Shown piece after piece: positions 16,985 through 26,450 of a stretch of DNA of 56,349 bases. How positions within the stretch are numbered: position 1 is the stretch's first letter; the number at the start of each line of letters is the position of its first letter. The DNA is from Clostridia bacterium. GTDB lineage: Bacteria; Bacillota; Clostridia; Lutisporales; Lutisporaceae. The translations under genes and the position numbers were made by a program. The notes under the pieces were generated by a model. The model made no database searches. It was not told where the DNA came from and saw only the letters and a list, made by a program, of their open reading frames with translations. The stretch lies in assembly GCA_017994115.1 (NCBI GenBank), contig JAGOLK010000005.1:1-56349 (forward strand). The letters are read 5' to 3'.

Positions 16985-17067
16985 ACAGGCACGGGGTTGC
17001 GGTTCAGGTATGCCCGGTAATTGTCCCCGGGCGGCTGCCGTGCAAAAAGTCGAAAGGGCATTTTTTT
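16985..17067 (+). promoter_or_regulatory. Structured leader of rluF
   Basis: A GC-rich leader in an AT-rich setting. GCACGG (16989-16994) pairs with CCGTGC (17038-17043), enclosing GCCCGG/CCGGGC (17012-17017 with 17027-17032). A TGCCC at 17011 could alternatively pair with GGGCA before the T7 run just ahead of the start codon. It does not match a riboswitch class that I know. Confidence 0.4.
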
Positions 17068-17814
17068 ATGAAAAACTCAGATCATGATGATAGTATCCGA
17101 ATCAACAAATACATAAGCGAAAAGGGTTTGTGCTCCCGCAGGGAGGCTGATGAGCTTATCAGACAGGGACGGATCACTATAAACGGCAAGAAGGCTTCCA
17201 TTGGCAGCAAGGTATATCCCGGGGATATTGTAAAGCTGGAAGGTAAAAAGCTCTCACCAAAAGCTCCTCCGGTCTATATCGCCTTCAATAAGCCTCCCGG
17301 AATTGTGTGTACTACGGACAGAAGGGAAAAAGACAATATTATCGACTTTATAAACTACCCTAAAAGGATATTTCCTGTCGGCAGGCTTGACAAAGAATCG
17401 GAAGGCCTGATTTTCCTCACAAGTGACGGTGATATAGTAAATAAGATACTCCGGGCAGGCAACAATCACGAGAAAGAATACATAGTGACGGTAGACAAAC
17501 CTGTTACTGCAGATTTTATCGAATCCATGTCAAAGGGTGTACGGATTCTGGGAACTGTAACAAAAAAGTGCAGGGTATCCCGGATATCCAGGTATGTGTT
17601 CAGGATAATCCTTACAGAAGGAATGAACAGGCAGATCAGAAGGATGTGTGAGGTGTTCGGCTATGAAGTGGTAAAACTGAGGCGGGTACGGATTATGAAC
17701 GTTAATCTCGGTTCACTTCCGGAAGGAAGATGGAGATACCTGACAAGTCATGAGCTTAATACAATCAACAAGCTTGTTGCAGAATCAGTGAAGACCGAAG
17801 AGGCCTCCAGATAA
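17068..17814 (+). CDS. rluF: 23S rRNA pseudouridine synthase, RluF type
   Basis: 248 residues. An N-terminal S4 RNA-binding domain ([21 protein letters not shown]) is followed by an RsuA-family catalytic core with [14 protein letters not shown], whose aspartate is catalytic. Later segments [27 protein letters not shown] and [15 protein letters not shown], and the end [13 protein letters not shown], closely follow E. coli RluF, which modifies U2604 of 23S rRNA. The E. coli basic C-terminal tail is absent. RluB and RsuA are relatives, but the LILRAG and LTxxEL features favour RluF. Confidence 0.88.
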   Translation: MKNSDHDDSIRINKYISEKGLCSRREADELIRQGRITINGKKASIGSKVYPGDIVKLEGKKLSPKAPPVYIAFNKPPGIVCTTDRREKDNIIDFINYPKRIFPVGRLDKESEGLIFLTSDGDIVNKILRAGNNHEKEYIVTVDKPVTADFIESMSKGVRILGTVTKKCRVSRISRYVFRIILTEGMNRQIRRMCEVFGYEVVKLRRVRIMNVNLGSLPEGRWRYLTSHELNTINKLVAESVKTEEASR

Positions 17815-17910
17815 AATGTTCCTCCGGAATCATCGTTTTGCTGGAACTTTTATTAATTATTGGCAGTCAAAGTTGTATAAATTCAAATAAGCTATGAAAG
17901 GGAGATAAAA

Positions 17911-20136
17911 ATGAAAAGGATGGTATCCATTATTACACTGACTGCAGTACTCTTAGGCATCCTGCTTACAGGGCCGGTAGCCGCTGCAGAGAATGGTAAT
18001 CTGGATCTTAAAGAGGCATTGGAAATTGCCAAAACAGCTTTTGACTTTGATACCACAAATCATGACTTTAACAGCAGCTATTCAGAAACAAAATTCGGAA
18101 GAAAGCTGTGGTACCTGAACTGGAATTCCAAGGAGGGCAGCGGCTCAAGCATGAATATTACCGTTGATGCGGCAACAGGAGAAATAATAAACATGTATCA
18201 ATGGAAGAACATGCCGCAGCCTTTAAACAAAATTCCAAAGCACACAAGGGAAGAAGCTTTGAAAGTAGCCGAAGCTCTGGCCAGCAGGCTCCATCCTGAC
18301 AAATTCAAAGAAACAGAACTCATGGACGATAACTGGAATAATATCTACCGTTATTATTACAGCAGCGATTCATACAACTTCAATTTCATAAGAAAGATAA
18401 AGGGAATAGACTTTCAGGATAATATGATACAAGTACAGGTGGACAAAAATACACTGGAAGTAAGAAGCTTCAACCTGGATTGGGATACGGTAATACCTAT
18501 TCCCGACTCTGCAAAAGCAATAAGCACGGATGCAGCAAAGAAAATATTTGAAGAAAAGCTCGGTATTGAGCTGGCATATCAGATGATATATCCGAATAAT
18601 TCAAGGGATTCCAAGCTGATACTGGTATACAATCAGAAGAATGCAAACCATCGTATTGATGCCATTACAGGCGAGATAATGACCCAGCCTTATTACGGAT
18701 TAATGGAAAAGTCCGCCATGGGCGGCGGCGATGCCGGTGCGGCAGGTGTTGCGATTACTCCCGAGGAGCAGAAGGTGATTGACGATTCCAGCAAGTATAT
18801 AAGCAAGGAAAAAGCCCTGGAATCTCTTACAAAACTTGTAGCTGTCGACAGCAGGTATAAAATGGATAATTCAAGCCTCTACGGCGGTTATAACAATGAA
18901 AACGCAGCCTGGAGCTTCAGCTGGAGCTATAATGACAGTAAAAACAATACTTACAGCTATATATACGGCACAGTGGATGCTGTTACCGGTGAAGTCAAAA
19001 GCTTTAACATCAATAACAGCGAGAATGAATACAAAGCCGGACGCACTCAAAAGTATACAAAGGAACAATGCAGGGAAATAGCGGAGAAATTCCTTAAAGA
19101 AATTCAGCCTGCCAAATTCAGCACCTCCGAATACAGGGAGCTGTACTATGAAATATATGCAGATCCTCAGAATGTACCCAGCTACAATATGAACTATATC
19201 AGGAAGGAGAACGGTATCTCTGTCCCCTTCAATAATATGAGCGTAGTGGTAAACACATATACCGGAGAAATAACAAACTTCTCCATGAACTGGCAGGACC
19301 TGGACTTCCCTGATGCAGCAGGTGTAATAAGCCTGGAAGACGCTTATAAGCTGCTGTACGCAAAGCATGACCTTATGCTTAAGTATATAAGGATATATAA
19401 TTATAACAGATTTGAAGACAATACGGAAATAAAGCTTGCTTACATGCTGGATGACTATTACGGAATGATTGATGCCAAGAGCGGACAGTTTATAGATTAT
19501 AGCGGAAAACCTGTCAGAGAATTCAAGGAGGTATCCTTCACCGACATAGAAGGGCATAAATATGAAAACGATATCAAGCTTCTTGTTGAACTGGGAATAA
19601 TTGATTCAACCGAAAACAAGTTCAATCCGGATACAAAAATAACCCAAAAAGAATTTGTTAAGCTTCTGATGAAAGCAACCCAGCCGGATTACTACCCTAT
19701 CCCCTATGCAGCAAGCGACAGCAGTGAATACGACAGGTACTATGAAAATGCCATAAATCAGAACATACTGTCCAGAAATGAAAAAAATCCTGAAGCCTGC
19801 GTCACAAGGATGGAAGCGTCAAAAATGATAGTAAAGGCACTGGGTGTAGGCTTTGTTGCAGACTTGGGGAGTATATTCAACCTCAATCTCAAGGATGCCG
19901 CAAGTATCACCGCAGAAAACAAAGGCTATGCCGCAATTGCAGCAGCATTAGGAATCGTTGACACTTCTGCAGGCAGCTTCGTACCAGGTTTGGAGCTTAC
20001 AAAAGCTGAAACAGCAGGGATGCTGATAAGCTATCTTAAGGTGGATAAAACCCCAAAATCATCAGAACCAACCGTAGGGACACCAGTAATAATGCCGGCG
20101 CCGGAAACTCCGGCAATAATGCCGAAGGCAGAGTAG
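17911..20136 (+). CDS. Secreted YcdB/YcdC-repeat protein with C-terminal SLH domains
   Basis: 741 residues. Signal peptide 1-27 (VAAAEN cleavage region). Several YcdB/YcdC-type units (PepSY-like) repeat the pattern 'VDAATGEI...' and 'TKEQCREIAEKFLKEIQP'. From about 540 to 710 there are SLH-type modules (FTDIEGHKYENDIKLLVELG, YAAIAAALGIVDTSAG). The last 25 residues are proline rich. PepSY-like domains are thought to inhibit proteases or act as propeptide-like folds; the SLH part anchors to the wall. GGGAG precedes the ATG. A REP-like palindrome follows the stop. Confidence 0.8.
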   Translation: MKRMVSIITLTAVLLGILLTGPVAAAENGNLDLKEALEIAKTAFDFDTTNHDFNSSYSETKFGRKLWYLNWNSKEGSGSSMNITVDAATGEIINMYQWKNMPQPLNKIPKHTREEALKVAEALASRLHPDKFKETELMDDNWNNIYRYYYSSDSYNFNFIRKIKGIDFQDNMIQVQVDKNTLEVRSFNLDWDTVIPIPDSAKAISTDAAKKIFEEKLGIELAYQMIYPNNSRDSKLILVYNQKNANHRIDAITGEIMTQPYYGLMEKSAMGGGDAGAAGVAITPEEQKVIDDSSKYISKEKALESLTKLVAVDSRYKMDNSSLYGGYNNENAAWSFSWSYNDSKNNTYSYIYGTVDAVTGEVKSFNINNSENEYKAGRTQKYTKEQCREIAEKFLKEIQPAKFSTSEYRELYYEIYADPQNVPSYNMNYIRKENGISVPFNNMSVVVNTYTGEITNFSMNWQDLDFPDAAGVISLEDAYKLLYAKHDLMLKYIRIYNYNRFEDNTEIKLAYMLDDYYGMIDAKSGQFIDYSGKPVREFKEVSFTDIEGHKYENDIKLLVELGIIDSTENKFNPDTKITQKEFVKLLMKATQPDYYPIPYAASDSSEYDRYYENAINQNILSRNEKNPEACVTRMEASKMIVKALGVGFVADLGSIFNLNLKDAASITAENKGYAAIAAALGIVDTSAGSFVPGLELTKAETAGMLISYLKVDKTPKSSEPTVGTPVIMPAPETPAIMPKAE

Positions 20137-20154
20137 AGCCAAAAAAGTGACATG

Positions 20155-20221
20155 AAAAGGACACGGGGACGTTTCTCCTGTCCCGCTTTGCGGGACGGGA
20201 GAAACGTCCCCGTGTCCTTTT
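20155..20221. repeat. REP-like palindrome, copy 2 (probable bidirectional terminator)
   Basis: Arms 20155-20186 and 20190-20221 (32 nt each) pair with one G-T wobble around a TTT loop. The outer 21 nt are the same as copy 1 at 148-221 (GGACACGGGGACGTTTCTCC), while the inner part differs (CCCGC/GCGGG instead of CTCACT/AGTGAG) and stays complementary. It lies between two converging genes, and its A4/T6 flanks make a good bidirectional terminator. Confidence 0.85.
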
Positions 20222-20230
20222 TTATGTAAA

Positions 20231-20971
20231 TTAGATTACAAGCCCTCCGTCTACCGAAAGTACAGTTCCTGTTATAAAGCTTGCTTCATCTGATGCCAGG
20301 AACAGATATGCATTTGCAATATCCTCCGGTTTGCCGAGCCTCTGCATGGGGGTTTTTTCCCTGATTGAATCCAGAACCTTTTCAGGAACAGTCTCAAGCA
20401 TTGGAGTCATTATAAAGCCGGGTGCAACAGCATTAACCCTGATACCCTTTCTTCCAAGCTCCTTGGCCCAGGTCTTTGTCATACCTATAACTCCCCATTT
20501 GGCAGCTGCATAATTTGTCTGGCCTATGTTTCCATATATCCCTACTACGGATGAAGCATTGAGTATTACGCCGCTTCCCTGCTCCGTCATAGTGTCAAGT
20601 ACAGCCTGAGCACAGTTGTATACGCCCTTCAGGTTGATATTGATAACTTTATCGAACTGCTCTTCCGTCATCTTCCTAAGCATTGCATCAGCTGTTATGC
20701 CTGCATTGTTAACAAGTATGTCTATTCTGCCCCAAACCTTCTTAACTTCCGCAACCATTTCATCAACCTGTGCCCTGTTGCCGACGTCTACCTTGAAGCC
20801 CAGAGCCTCTGCTCCCTTTGACTTAATCTCCTCTGTAACTTCTTTAATTGCGCTTTCGCGTGTGCCGCAAATCACTACCTTTGCGCCTTCCCGGGCAAAG
20901 ACCATTGCGGTCTCCTTGCCTATCCCTTTTGTAGAACCTGTGACTATGGCTACTTTATCCTTAAGCCTCAT
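20231..20971 (-). CDS. Acetoacetyl-CoA reductase / 3-oxoacyl-ACP reductase (FabG/PhaB-like SDR)
   Basis: 246 residues. Classic short-chain dehydrogenase: VTGSTKGIGKE nucleotide motif, NNAGITADAM, catalytic Ser in NASSVVG and YxxxK in YAAAK. FabG and PhaB cannot be separated by sequence alone. The gene is 24 nt behind a thiolase gene, so reduction of acetoacetyl-CoA to 3-hydroxybutyryl-CoA (usually NADPH dependent) is more likely than fatty acid elongation. No PHA synthase or crotonase is in the window, so the end product is open. Confidence 0.85.
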   Translation of the reverse strand: MRLKDKVAIVTGSTKGIGKETAMVFAREGAKVVICGTRESAIKEVTEEIKSKGAEALGFKVDVGNRAQVDEMVAEVKKVWGRIDILVNNAGITADAMLRKMTEEQFDKVININLKGVYNCAQAVLDTMTEQGSGVILNASSVVGIYGNIGQTNYAAAKWGVIGMTKTWAKELGRKGIRVNAVAPGFIMTPMLETVPEKVLDSIREKTPMQRLGKPEDIANAYLFLASDEASFITGTVLSVDGGLVI

Positions 20972-20995
20972 ATATTTCCCTCCTTTTTATGCATA

Positions 20996-22171
20996 CTACA
21001 TCTCCACTACAAGTGCGGTACCCATACCTCCGCCGATACATAAGGTTGCAAGGCCTTTTTTCACATTTCTTCTCTTCATCTCATATAGAAGTGTTACCAG
21101 TATCCTTGCGCCGCTGGCTCCCACCGGATGTCCAAGTGCAATTGCGCCTCCGTTGACATTCACCTTGTTCATGTCAAAGCCCAAATCCCTTGCCACTGCA
21201 ATAGACTGAGCTGCAAAAGCCTCATTGGCTTCGATAAGGTCTATATCCTCCAGCTTGAGGTTCGCTCTTTCCAAAGCTTTCTTTACTGCTTTAACCGGCC
21301 CTATACCCATTATGCTTGGATCCACTCCGGCAGATGCATAACCTGCTATTCTGGCAAGAGGCTTTATACCCAGCTCTTCCGCTTTATCCGCAGCCATTAC
21401 AACCAATGCCGCGGCACCGTCATTTATACCTGAAGCATTTCCGGCTGTAACCGTACCATCCTTCTTAAACGCAGGCCTCAGCTTCGCCAAGGCTTCTGCA
21501 GTTACTCCCGCTCTTGGGAATTCGTCGGTATCAACCACAATATCACCCTTTTTTGAAGGAATAACCACTGGAACTATCTCGTCCTTGAATTTGCCTTCCT
21601 TAATAGCTGCTTCGGCTTTGTTCTGGCTGGAGGCAGCAAAAGCATCCTGTTCTTCTCTGGTTATATTGTATTGTTCCGCCAGGTTTTCGGCAGTAATACC
21701 CATATGGTAATTGTTAAATACATCAGTGAGGGAGTCGTATATCATTGAATCTATTATTTCTCCGTGACCCATTCTGTAGCCTGTTCTGGCATTTCTGAGC
21801 AAATAAGGAGCTGCGCTCATGTTCTCAGTTCCGCCTGCAACAACAATGTCACATTCTCCGGATATAATCTGCTGGGCAGCAACCTGTACAGCCCTCAAAC
21901 CCGAACCACATATCATGTTTATTGTATAAGCAGGCTTTTCAACCGGTATCCCTGACTTCACAGCTACCTGCCGTGCCACTCCCTGGCCAAGGCCGGCCTG
22001 AAGAATACATCCCATGATGGTATCATCCACCATTTCAGGAGTTATCCCTGCTCTTTTGATTGCCTCTTTGACTGCAGTCACCCCAAGGTCTACTGCGGAA
22101 ACTCCTGCCAGGCTGCCGTTGAAATTACCTATTGCTGTTCTTGCCCCACTTGCGATAACAACTTCTCTCAT
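20996..22171 (-). CDS. Acetyl-CoA acetyltransferase (thiolase)
   Basis: 391 residues, full length for a biosynthetic thiolase. The nucleophile cysteine sits in [10 protein letters not shown] (about residue 88), and [11 protein letters not shown] and the C-terminal CIGGGMG supply the other active-site residues. It condenses two acetyl-CoA to acetoacetyl-CoA in the cytosol. GAGGAGG lies before the ATG. It heads a two-gene operon with the reductase and has a palindromic candidate operator upstream. Confidence 0.92.
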   Translation of the reverse strand: MREVVIASGARTAIGNFNGSLAGVSAVDLGVTAVKEAIKRAGITPEMVDDTIMGCILQAGLGQGVARQVAVKSGIPVEKPAYTINMICGSGLRAVQVAAQQIISGECDIVVAGGTENMSAAPYLLRNARTGYRMGHGEIIDSMIYDSLTDVFNNYHMGITAENLAEQYNITREEQDAFAASSQNKAEAAIKEGKFKDEIVPVVIPSKKGDIVVDTDEFPRAGVTAEALAKLRPAFKKDGTVTAGNASGINDGAAALVVMAADKAEELGIKPLARIAGYASAGVDPSIMGIGPVKAVKKALERANLKLEDIDLIEANEAFAAQSIAVARDLGFDMNKVNVNGGAIALGHPVGASGARILVTLLYEMKRRNVKKGLATLCIGGGMGTALVVEM

Positions 22172-22208
22172 TGTGTTTAATACCTCCTCAATGAATTAAT
22201 TACTATTC

Positions 22209-22234
22209 GTATAAAAGCAATGCAACTTTTATGC
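22209..22234. promoter_or_regulatory. Candidate operator/promoter of the thiolase operon
   Basis: ATAAAAG (22211-22217) and CTTTTAT (22226-22232) flank CAATGCAA. On the minus strand TTGCAT within this palindrome could be the -35 of a promoter with TAATTA 17 bp on, so a bound protein would block it. The regulator is unknown. Confidence 0.4.
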
Positions 22235-22288
22235 CAAATTCGCTTCAACCCTATGTGACATAGAAAACGAGCAGCACTAAACACACAG

Positions 22289-22323
22289 ATGTTCCATGTA
22301 TTCTTGCGGAATACACGGAACAT
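22289..22323. other. Hairpin downstream of the epimerase gene
   Basis: Fifteen-base arms ATGTTCCATGTATTC and GAATACACGGAACAT with one A-C mismatch and loop TTGCG. There is no U tract on either strand, so it is a weak terminator at best. The rest of 22235-22465 holds nothing else that I can identify. Confidence 0.45.
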
Positions 22324-22465
22324 TTATATATTATGTAGCTGCATCAGAAAACTTCTATAATCACTTCATTGCCGCTCATTATCCATGTTTCAAAAATTAT
22401 TACCCGCCGTGTATTCAGTCGGTTTCAGTGTTTTCAGTGTTATCCGTATCTGATTTCCTTTTCGC

Positions 22466-23422
22466 CTAAAATTGGGCATATTCTTGCTTCTTGTACCAAT
22501 CTATAAACTTCTCTATTCCTTCTTCAATTGAAACCTCAGGATTATATCCCAATACAGCCTTCGATTTTGTTATGTCCGCATAAGTGTGTTCCGCATCTCC
22601 CTTCTGAACCGGCAAATACACTCTGCGCGCAGATTTGCCAAGCTTTTGTTCTATTAAGCTTATCAGATCATTAAGCTTTATTGGGTTTGAATTTCCCAGA
22701 TTGAATATGTCAAATGAACATTTGTGATAAATTGAAGCGACTATCCCATTAATAATATCATCAATATATGTGTAGTCTCTTGAACTTGTCCCATCTCCCC
22801 ATACAGGTAACTCTTTCCCTTCATCTATCAGCCTTGTAAAATAGTGTACAGCCATTTCCGGCCTTTGTCTTGGGCCATAGACTGTGAAAAACCTCAAGCA
22901 TATTACCGGTATGTCATAAAGCACATTATAGGTACTGCAAAACAACTCTCCGGCCAGCTTAGCTGCCGCATAAGGCGATATCGGCGATTTTTTGCCGTCT
23001 TCTTTAAAAGGGACAGAATTTAATCCGTATACGGAAGAGGTTGATGCGAAAATGAACTTCTTTACTTTAAAATCTTTGCTGAATTCAAGAAGATTGACTG
23101 TTCCCTTGATATCCACATCAACATACTCAAGGGGATTTCCAATGGATGTTCTGACTCCTGCAAGAGCTGCAATATGAACTACGGTATCTATATTAAATGT
23201 ATTGAATATTTTCTCCAAAAGCTTCCTATCTCTTATATCTCCTTCAATAAGGGTGTATCTCCGGTTTGAAAGGGCTGTCAATATATTCTTTCTTTTTATT
23301 TTCGGGTCATAAAAGTCATTAAAATTATCTAAATTTATTACCCAATATCCGAGCTCCAGAAGCTTTTCACACAAATGGGAGCCTATAAATCCCGCTCCTC
23401 CGGTAACCAAAACAGTACTCAT
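22466..23422 (-). CDS. UDP-sugar 4-epimerase (UDP-glucuronate epimerase-like)
   Basis: 318 residues, extended SDR. GGAGFIGSHLCE binds NAD; SSVYG and YAAAK (YxxxK) are the catalytic elements. The NFNDFYDPKIKR segment after beta strand 2 is typical of UDP-glucuronate 4-epimerases. The neighbouring UDP-glucose dehydrogenase makes UDP-glucuronate, so conversion to UDP-galacturonate fits well. A UDP-glucose or UDP-GlcNAc epimerase is the alternative. It overlaps the upstream ugd gene by 4 nt. Confidence 0.82.
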   Translation of the reverse strand: MSTVLVTGGAGFIGSHLCEKLLELGYWVINLDNFNDFYDPKIKRKNILTALSNRRYTLIEGDIRDRKLLEKIFNTFNIDTVVHIAALAGVRTSIGNPLEYVDVDIKGTVNLLEFSKDFKVKKFIFASTSSVYGLNSVPFKEDGKKSPISPYAAAKLAGELFCSTYNVLYDIPVICLRFFTVYGPRQRPEMAVHYFTRLIDEGKELPVWGDGTSSRDYTYIDDIINGIVASIYHKCSFDIFNLGNSNPIKLNDLISLIEQKLGKSARRVYLPVQKGDAEHTYADITKSKAVLGYNPEVSIEEGIEKFIDWYKKQEYAQF

Positions 23423-24735
23423 TTTCTTCCCACTCCCTTATATGAAAACCCGAAGCTTTTTACATAGTCAGGCTCATATATATTTCTCAGATCCACAAAA
23501 GCCGGATTGCGAACAATAGATTTCAGTCTTAAAAAATCCAATCCGGCAAAATCCTTCCATTCGGTGACAATCACAATGCAGTCGCTGCCTTCACAGGCCG
23601 AATATACATCACTGCAATATTCAACCGAAAAATCAGGATATACTTTTTCCGCATTTACCATGGCTTCAGGGTCATAAGCTTTGATTTTAGCTCCATTGTC
23701 CAGAAGCAATCTTATAATTTTTATAGCAGGTGCTTCCCGGACGTCATCGGTTTCCGGTTTGAAAGCAATTCCTAAAATTGTGATTGTCTTATTCTCAATA
23801 TCGCCAATTGTTTTTTTTATCTTTTCGAACATTATTCCGGGCCGATTATTATTTACTTCCACAGTGCTGTTTACAATCATAGGTAAGCATCCAAGGTTTT
23901 TGCCGAAATTCACAAGGGCCTTGGCATCTTTGGGAAAACAGCTGCCTCCGTAGCCGGGCCCGGGATTTAAAAACTTTGGCCCTATTCTGCTGTCCAGCCC
24001 CATTGCTTTAGATATAACGCTAATATCAGCATTGCAAAAGTCACACATATCTGCTATCTCGTTTATATAGCTTATTTTTGTTGCCAGGAAGGCATTGGAA
24101 GCATATTTTATCATTTCAGCCGTTTCTATATTAGACACAACCATTGGCAGATCCAGCTGAATCTGAACTGCATATATCCTTTTCATAATATTTATGGCTG
24201 CTTCTCTTTCAGCACCGATAACAATTCTGTCGGGCTTCAGGAAGTCCTTAACAGCAGTTCCTTCCCGCAGAAATTCCGGATTGGATACAACATCAAAGTC
24301 ATACCGTTTGCCTTTCTGCTGTAAAATGGATTTAACTTCTGATTTAATCCATTGTCCCGTTCCGACGGGTACGGTGCTTTTACATACTATAACCTTATAA
24401 CCCTCAATATGATTTGCTATATCTCGTACTGCCTGATGCACATATTTCATGTCAGCCGAACCATCCTCCAATGGCGGCGTACCCACAGCAATAAAAATCA
24501 CTTCAGCGTTTTCTACGGCATTTTTTATAGATGTTGTGAAGTTTAACCTCCCCAAATCGCAGTTTTCTTTAATAATACTCTCCAGGCCAGGTTCATATAT
24601 CGGAACAATTCCATTTTTTAATTTATTGATTTTATCCTCATCAATATCCATACAGATCACATTCATGCCCAGCAGTGCAAGGCATCCGCCCGTAACCAAT
24701 CCTACATAGCCGGCACCAATAACTGCTATATTCAT
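23419..24735 (-). CDS. ugd: UDP-glucose 6-dehydrogenase
   Basis: About 438 residues. NAD site IAVIGAGYVGLVTGG at the N-terminus; catalytic cysteine in GPGYGGSCFPKD (about residue 258); C-terminal UDP-binding domain with LGIAFKPETDDVREAP. It oxidises UDP-glucose to UDP-glucuronate with two NAD+. ATG 24735 follows AAGGAGGATT; the upstream in-frame ATG at 24756 does not have such a site. It lies between the glycosyltransferase and epimerase genes in one operon. Confidence 0.93.
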   Translation of the reverse strand: MNIAVIGAGYVGLVTGGCLALLGMNVICMDIDEDKINKLKNGIVPIYEPGLESIIKENCDLGRLNFTTSIKNAVENAEVIFIAVGTPPLEDGSADMKYVHQAVRDIANHIEGYKVIVCKSTVPVGTGQWIKSEVKSILQQKGKRYDFDVVSNPEFLREGTAVKDFLKPDRIVIGAEREAAINIMKRIYAVQIQLDLPMVVSNIETAEMIKYASNAFLATKISYINEIADMCDFCNADISVISKAMGLDSRIGPKFLNPGPGYGGSCFPKDAKALVNFGKNLGCLPMIVNSTVEVNNNRPGIMFEKIKKTIGDIENKTITILGIAFKPETDDVREAPAIKIIRLLLDNGAKIKAYDPEAMVNAEKVYPDFSVEYCSDVYSACEGSDCIVIVTEWKDFAGLDFLRLKSIVRNPAFVDLRNIYEPDYVKSFGFSYKGVGRK

Positions 24736-24762
24736 AGTAATCCTCCTTCCTGTCATAGTCTC

Positions 24763-25896
24763 CTAAGCCCTTTGAAAAAGCTGCAATAAATCATTGGCGA
24801 CTCTTTCCCAGTTATAACGCAGAACTGCAAGACTGCGCCCTTTTTTACCGAGTTTAAGCGCCATATCAGGATTGTCAAGCAGATAGTTTATTGCATACGT
24901 AAATTCATCAGGATTACTATAATCGTCTATTTCTATGCCGTTCCCGTATTCCCAGGATACTACCTCGGCATTTCCTCCTCTGTTCGTTGTTATAATAGGC
25001 AAGCCTGCGGCCATTGCTTCATAATGTACCCTTGACAATGGCTCTTCCCATTGAGATGCGCATAAAAATATATCGCCTAAACTGAAGAAATCAGGCATTT
25101 CTGACGGCGGAACAAAACCGGTGAATAACACAGGACCTTTCATCTTTTCGGAAAATGACTTCAGTGACCGTATATAATCATCGGATTTATTGCTGCCATA
25201 CCATTTACTTCCAACCACAACCAATGCTACATCATTTCTGTATTCCATAACTTTTCCCATTGCTTTTAGTACAATATCAGAACCCTTCTTGGGGCTAAGC
25301 CTGCTTACATAAAGAACTATTTTATCCTTGCCCAGCTTTGATTTTAATTCGGCCTTATTATTAGTTCCATTCTCAGACCACCAAGGTTGATATTTATCAA
25401 CATCAACCCCTGAGTAAACTACATTCAATTTTCTATCCGCAATAGGATATAATCTTCTGATCCCGTCAGCAATAAACTTGCTGACGGTGGTGATAAATTC
25501 TACCATCTCTATGCATTCAACAGCTGTTTCGGCAGGTATCTTTTCAGGAAGAAACATTTCATTATGAATGCTAAGGCTAAATTTTGCGTTTTTTAGTTTC
25601 TTGCCTAATACAGGAACCCAACGAGGCCTGTTGAATACATGAACTATATCAAACTCATCTTTTAGCTGAGTCATTACATTATTAAGGTATTCCTCCTTGT
25701 TCCTGCCGGGAACTCTTATATAGTTCACTCCATCTGCTGTCTCTTGTTCGGGCAAACTGGGATGCGCTATGCAAAAGACAGTCACTTCATGATATCTTGA
25801 TAAATAAGGCAAAATGCCATCAATATATTGTTGAATTGCACCGCCTGAAACTGGGGGAACAGGAAGCTTTTCCGTACAAATCAATGCAATTTTCAA
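24763..25896 (-). CDS. Family 4 glycosyltransferase, CotSA-like
   Basis: About 377 residues, GT-B fold. The N-terminus (KIALICTEKLPVPPVSGG) resembles Bacillus CotSA, a spore-coat glycosyltransferase encoded beside cotS. The donor-site region WEEPLSRVHYEAMAAGLPII carries the EX7E motif of GT4 enzymes. CotS-family genes lie less than 1 kb away, divergently, which repeats the cotSA/cotS association. Start: TTG at 25896 with GGAGGTG seven bases upstream. It is probably first in the operon with ugd and the epimerase, so a uronic-acid-containing spore glycan is a reasonable inference. Confidence 0.8.
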   Translation of the reverse strand: MKIALICTEKLPVPPVSGGAIQQYIDGILPYLSRYHEVTVFCIAHPSLPEQETADGVNYIRVPGRNKEEYLNNVMTQLKDEFDIVHVFNRPRWVPVLGKKLKNAKFSLSIHNEMFLPEKIPAETAVECIEMVEFITTVSKFIADGIRRLYPIADRKLNVVYSGVDVDKYQPWWSENGTNNKAELKSKLGKDKIVLYVSRLSPKKGSDIVLKAMGKVMEYRNDVALVVVGSKWYGSNKSDDYIRSLKSFSEKMKGPVLFTGFVPPSEMPDFFSLGDIFLCASQWEEPLSRVHYEAMAAGLPIITTNRGGNAEVVSWEYGNGIEIDDYSNPDEFTYAINYLLDNPDMALKLGKKGRSLAVLRYNWERVANDLLQLFQRA

Positions 25897-26050
25897 TATC
25901 TCACACCTCCGATCCATTCACAAAAATATGCACAAGCACTAATACGATTTAGTAACTGACTTGTCCTAGTACATAATATAAAGAAGTTCCATTTTTGATA
26001 CAGGTTATGCTAAAAAATGGGATGTATTTGCTGCCTTAAGAAGAAGTTGA

Positions 26051-26085
26051 ATTATTGATGCAAAATGAGTAACATACAATGTTAC
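26051..26085 (+). promoter_or_regulatory. Possible sigma-E promoter with overlapping palindrome
   Basis: GAATTATT (from about 26049) and CATACAAT (26073-26080) match mother-cell sigma-E elements with 16 bp between. The -10 lies inside a perfect 17-bp palindrome GTAACAT-ACA-ATGTTAC (26069-26085), which would allow a second regulator. Confidence 0.45.
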
Positions 26086-26155
26086 ATCTGAGTATTATTT
26101 TAGTGAGAGAGGCCAAGCCTTAAAGAAATAAATTGATTCAGAGGGAGGTGTTATT

Positions 26156-26371
26156 ATGAAATATCAGGAAGACTATGTCGGAACAAAAGCGGAACTCAGC
26201 GACTTCATTAAAAAAGTTATACCGGAACTGTTCGCCGGCAGGCTGGCAATTGAAGGCCAGACAGTACGCATCCCCGCTGACCGTAGCCTTGAATACAAAA
26301 TAAAATACGATTCAGCAGGGTCCTTAAACATCAAGGTGTCATGGGAAGATGAAGAAGAAGAGGAAGAATAG
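26156..26371 (+). CDS. Amphi-Trp domain protein
   Basis: 71 residues. The pattern ELSDFIKKVIPELFAGRLAI...VRIPADRSLEYKIKYD...LNIKVSWE followed by an acidic EEEEEE tail is that of the amphi-Trp domain family, a short amphipathic domain with a conserved tryptophan and no known activity. GAGGGAGGTG precedes the ATG. The possible sigma-E promoter and the cotS genes downstream suggest sporulation expression. Confidence 0.82.
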   Translation: MKYQEDYVGTKAELSDFIKKVIPELFAGRLAIEGQTVRIPADRSLEYKIKYDSAGSLNIKVSWEDEEEEEE

Positions 26372-26395
26372 GCGATCAAAAAGAATACATGATTA

Positions 26396-26425
26396 AATCA
26401 GGGGCGGATTTTATCCCCCCTGATT
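26396..26425 (+). other. Hairpin after the amphi-Trp gene
   Basis: AATCAGGGG (26396-26404) pairs with CCCCTGATT (26417-26425). No clear U tract follows, so partial termination or mRNA-end protection are both possible. Confidence 0.45.
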
Positions 26426-26450
26426 ACAACCTTTTCAGGGAGTGATTACT

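Noticed and set aside
16985-17067. ZTP or other known riboswitch before rluF
   Set aside because: The CCGGGCGGC string recalls the ZTP 3' end only superficially; the conserved CCGCCUGGGCA block is absent and the gene is not a purine or folate gene.
20231-22171. Polyhydroxyalkanoate operon
   Set aside because: Thiolase and reductase alone do not show it; no PHA synthase or phasin is in the window, so only the two reactions are called.
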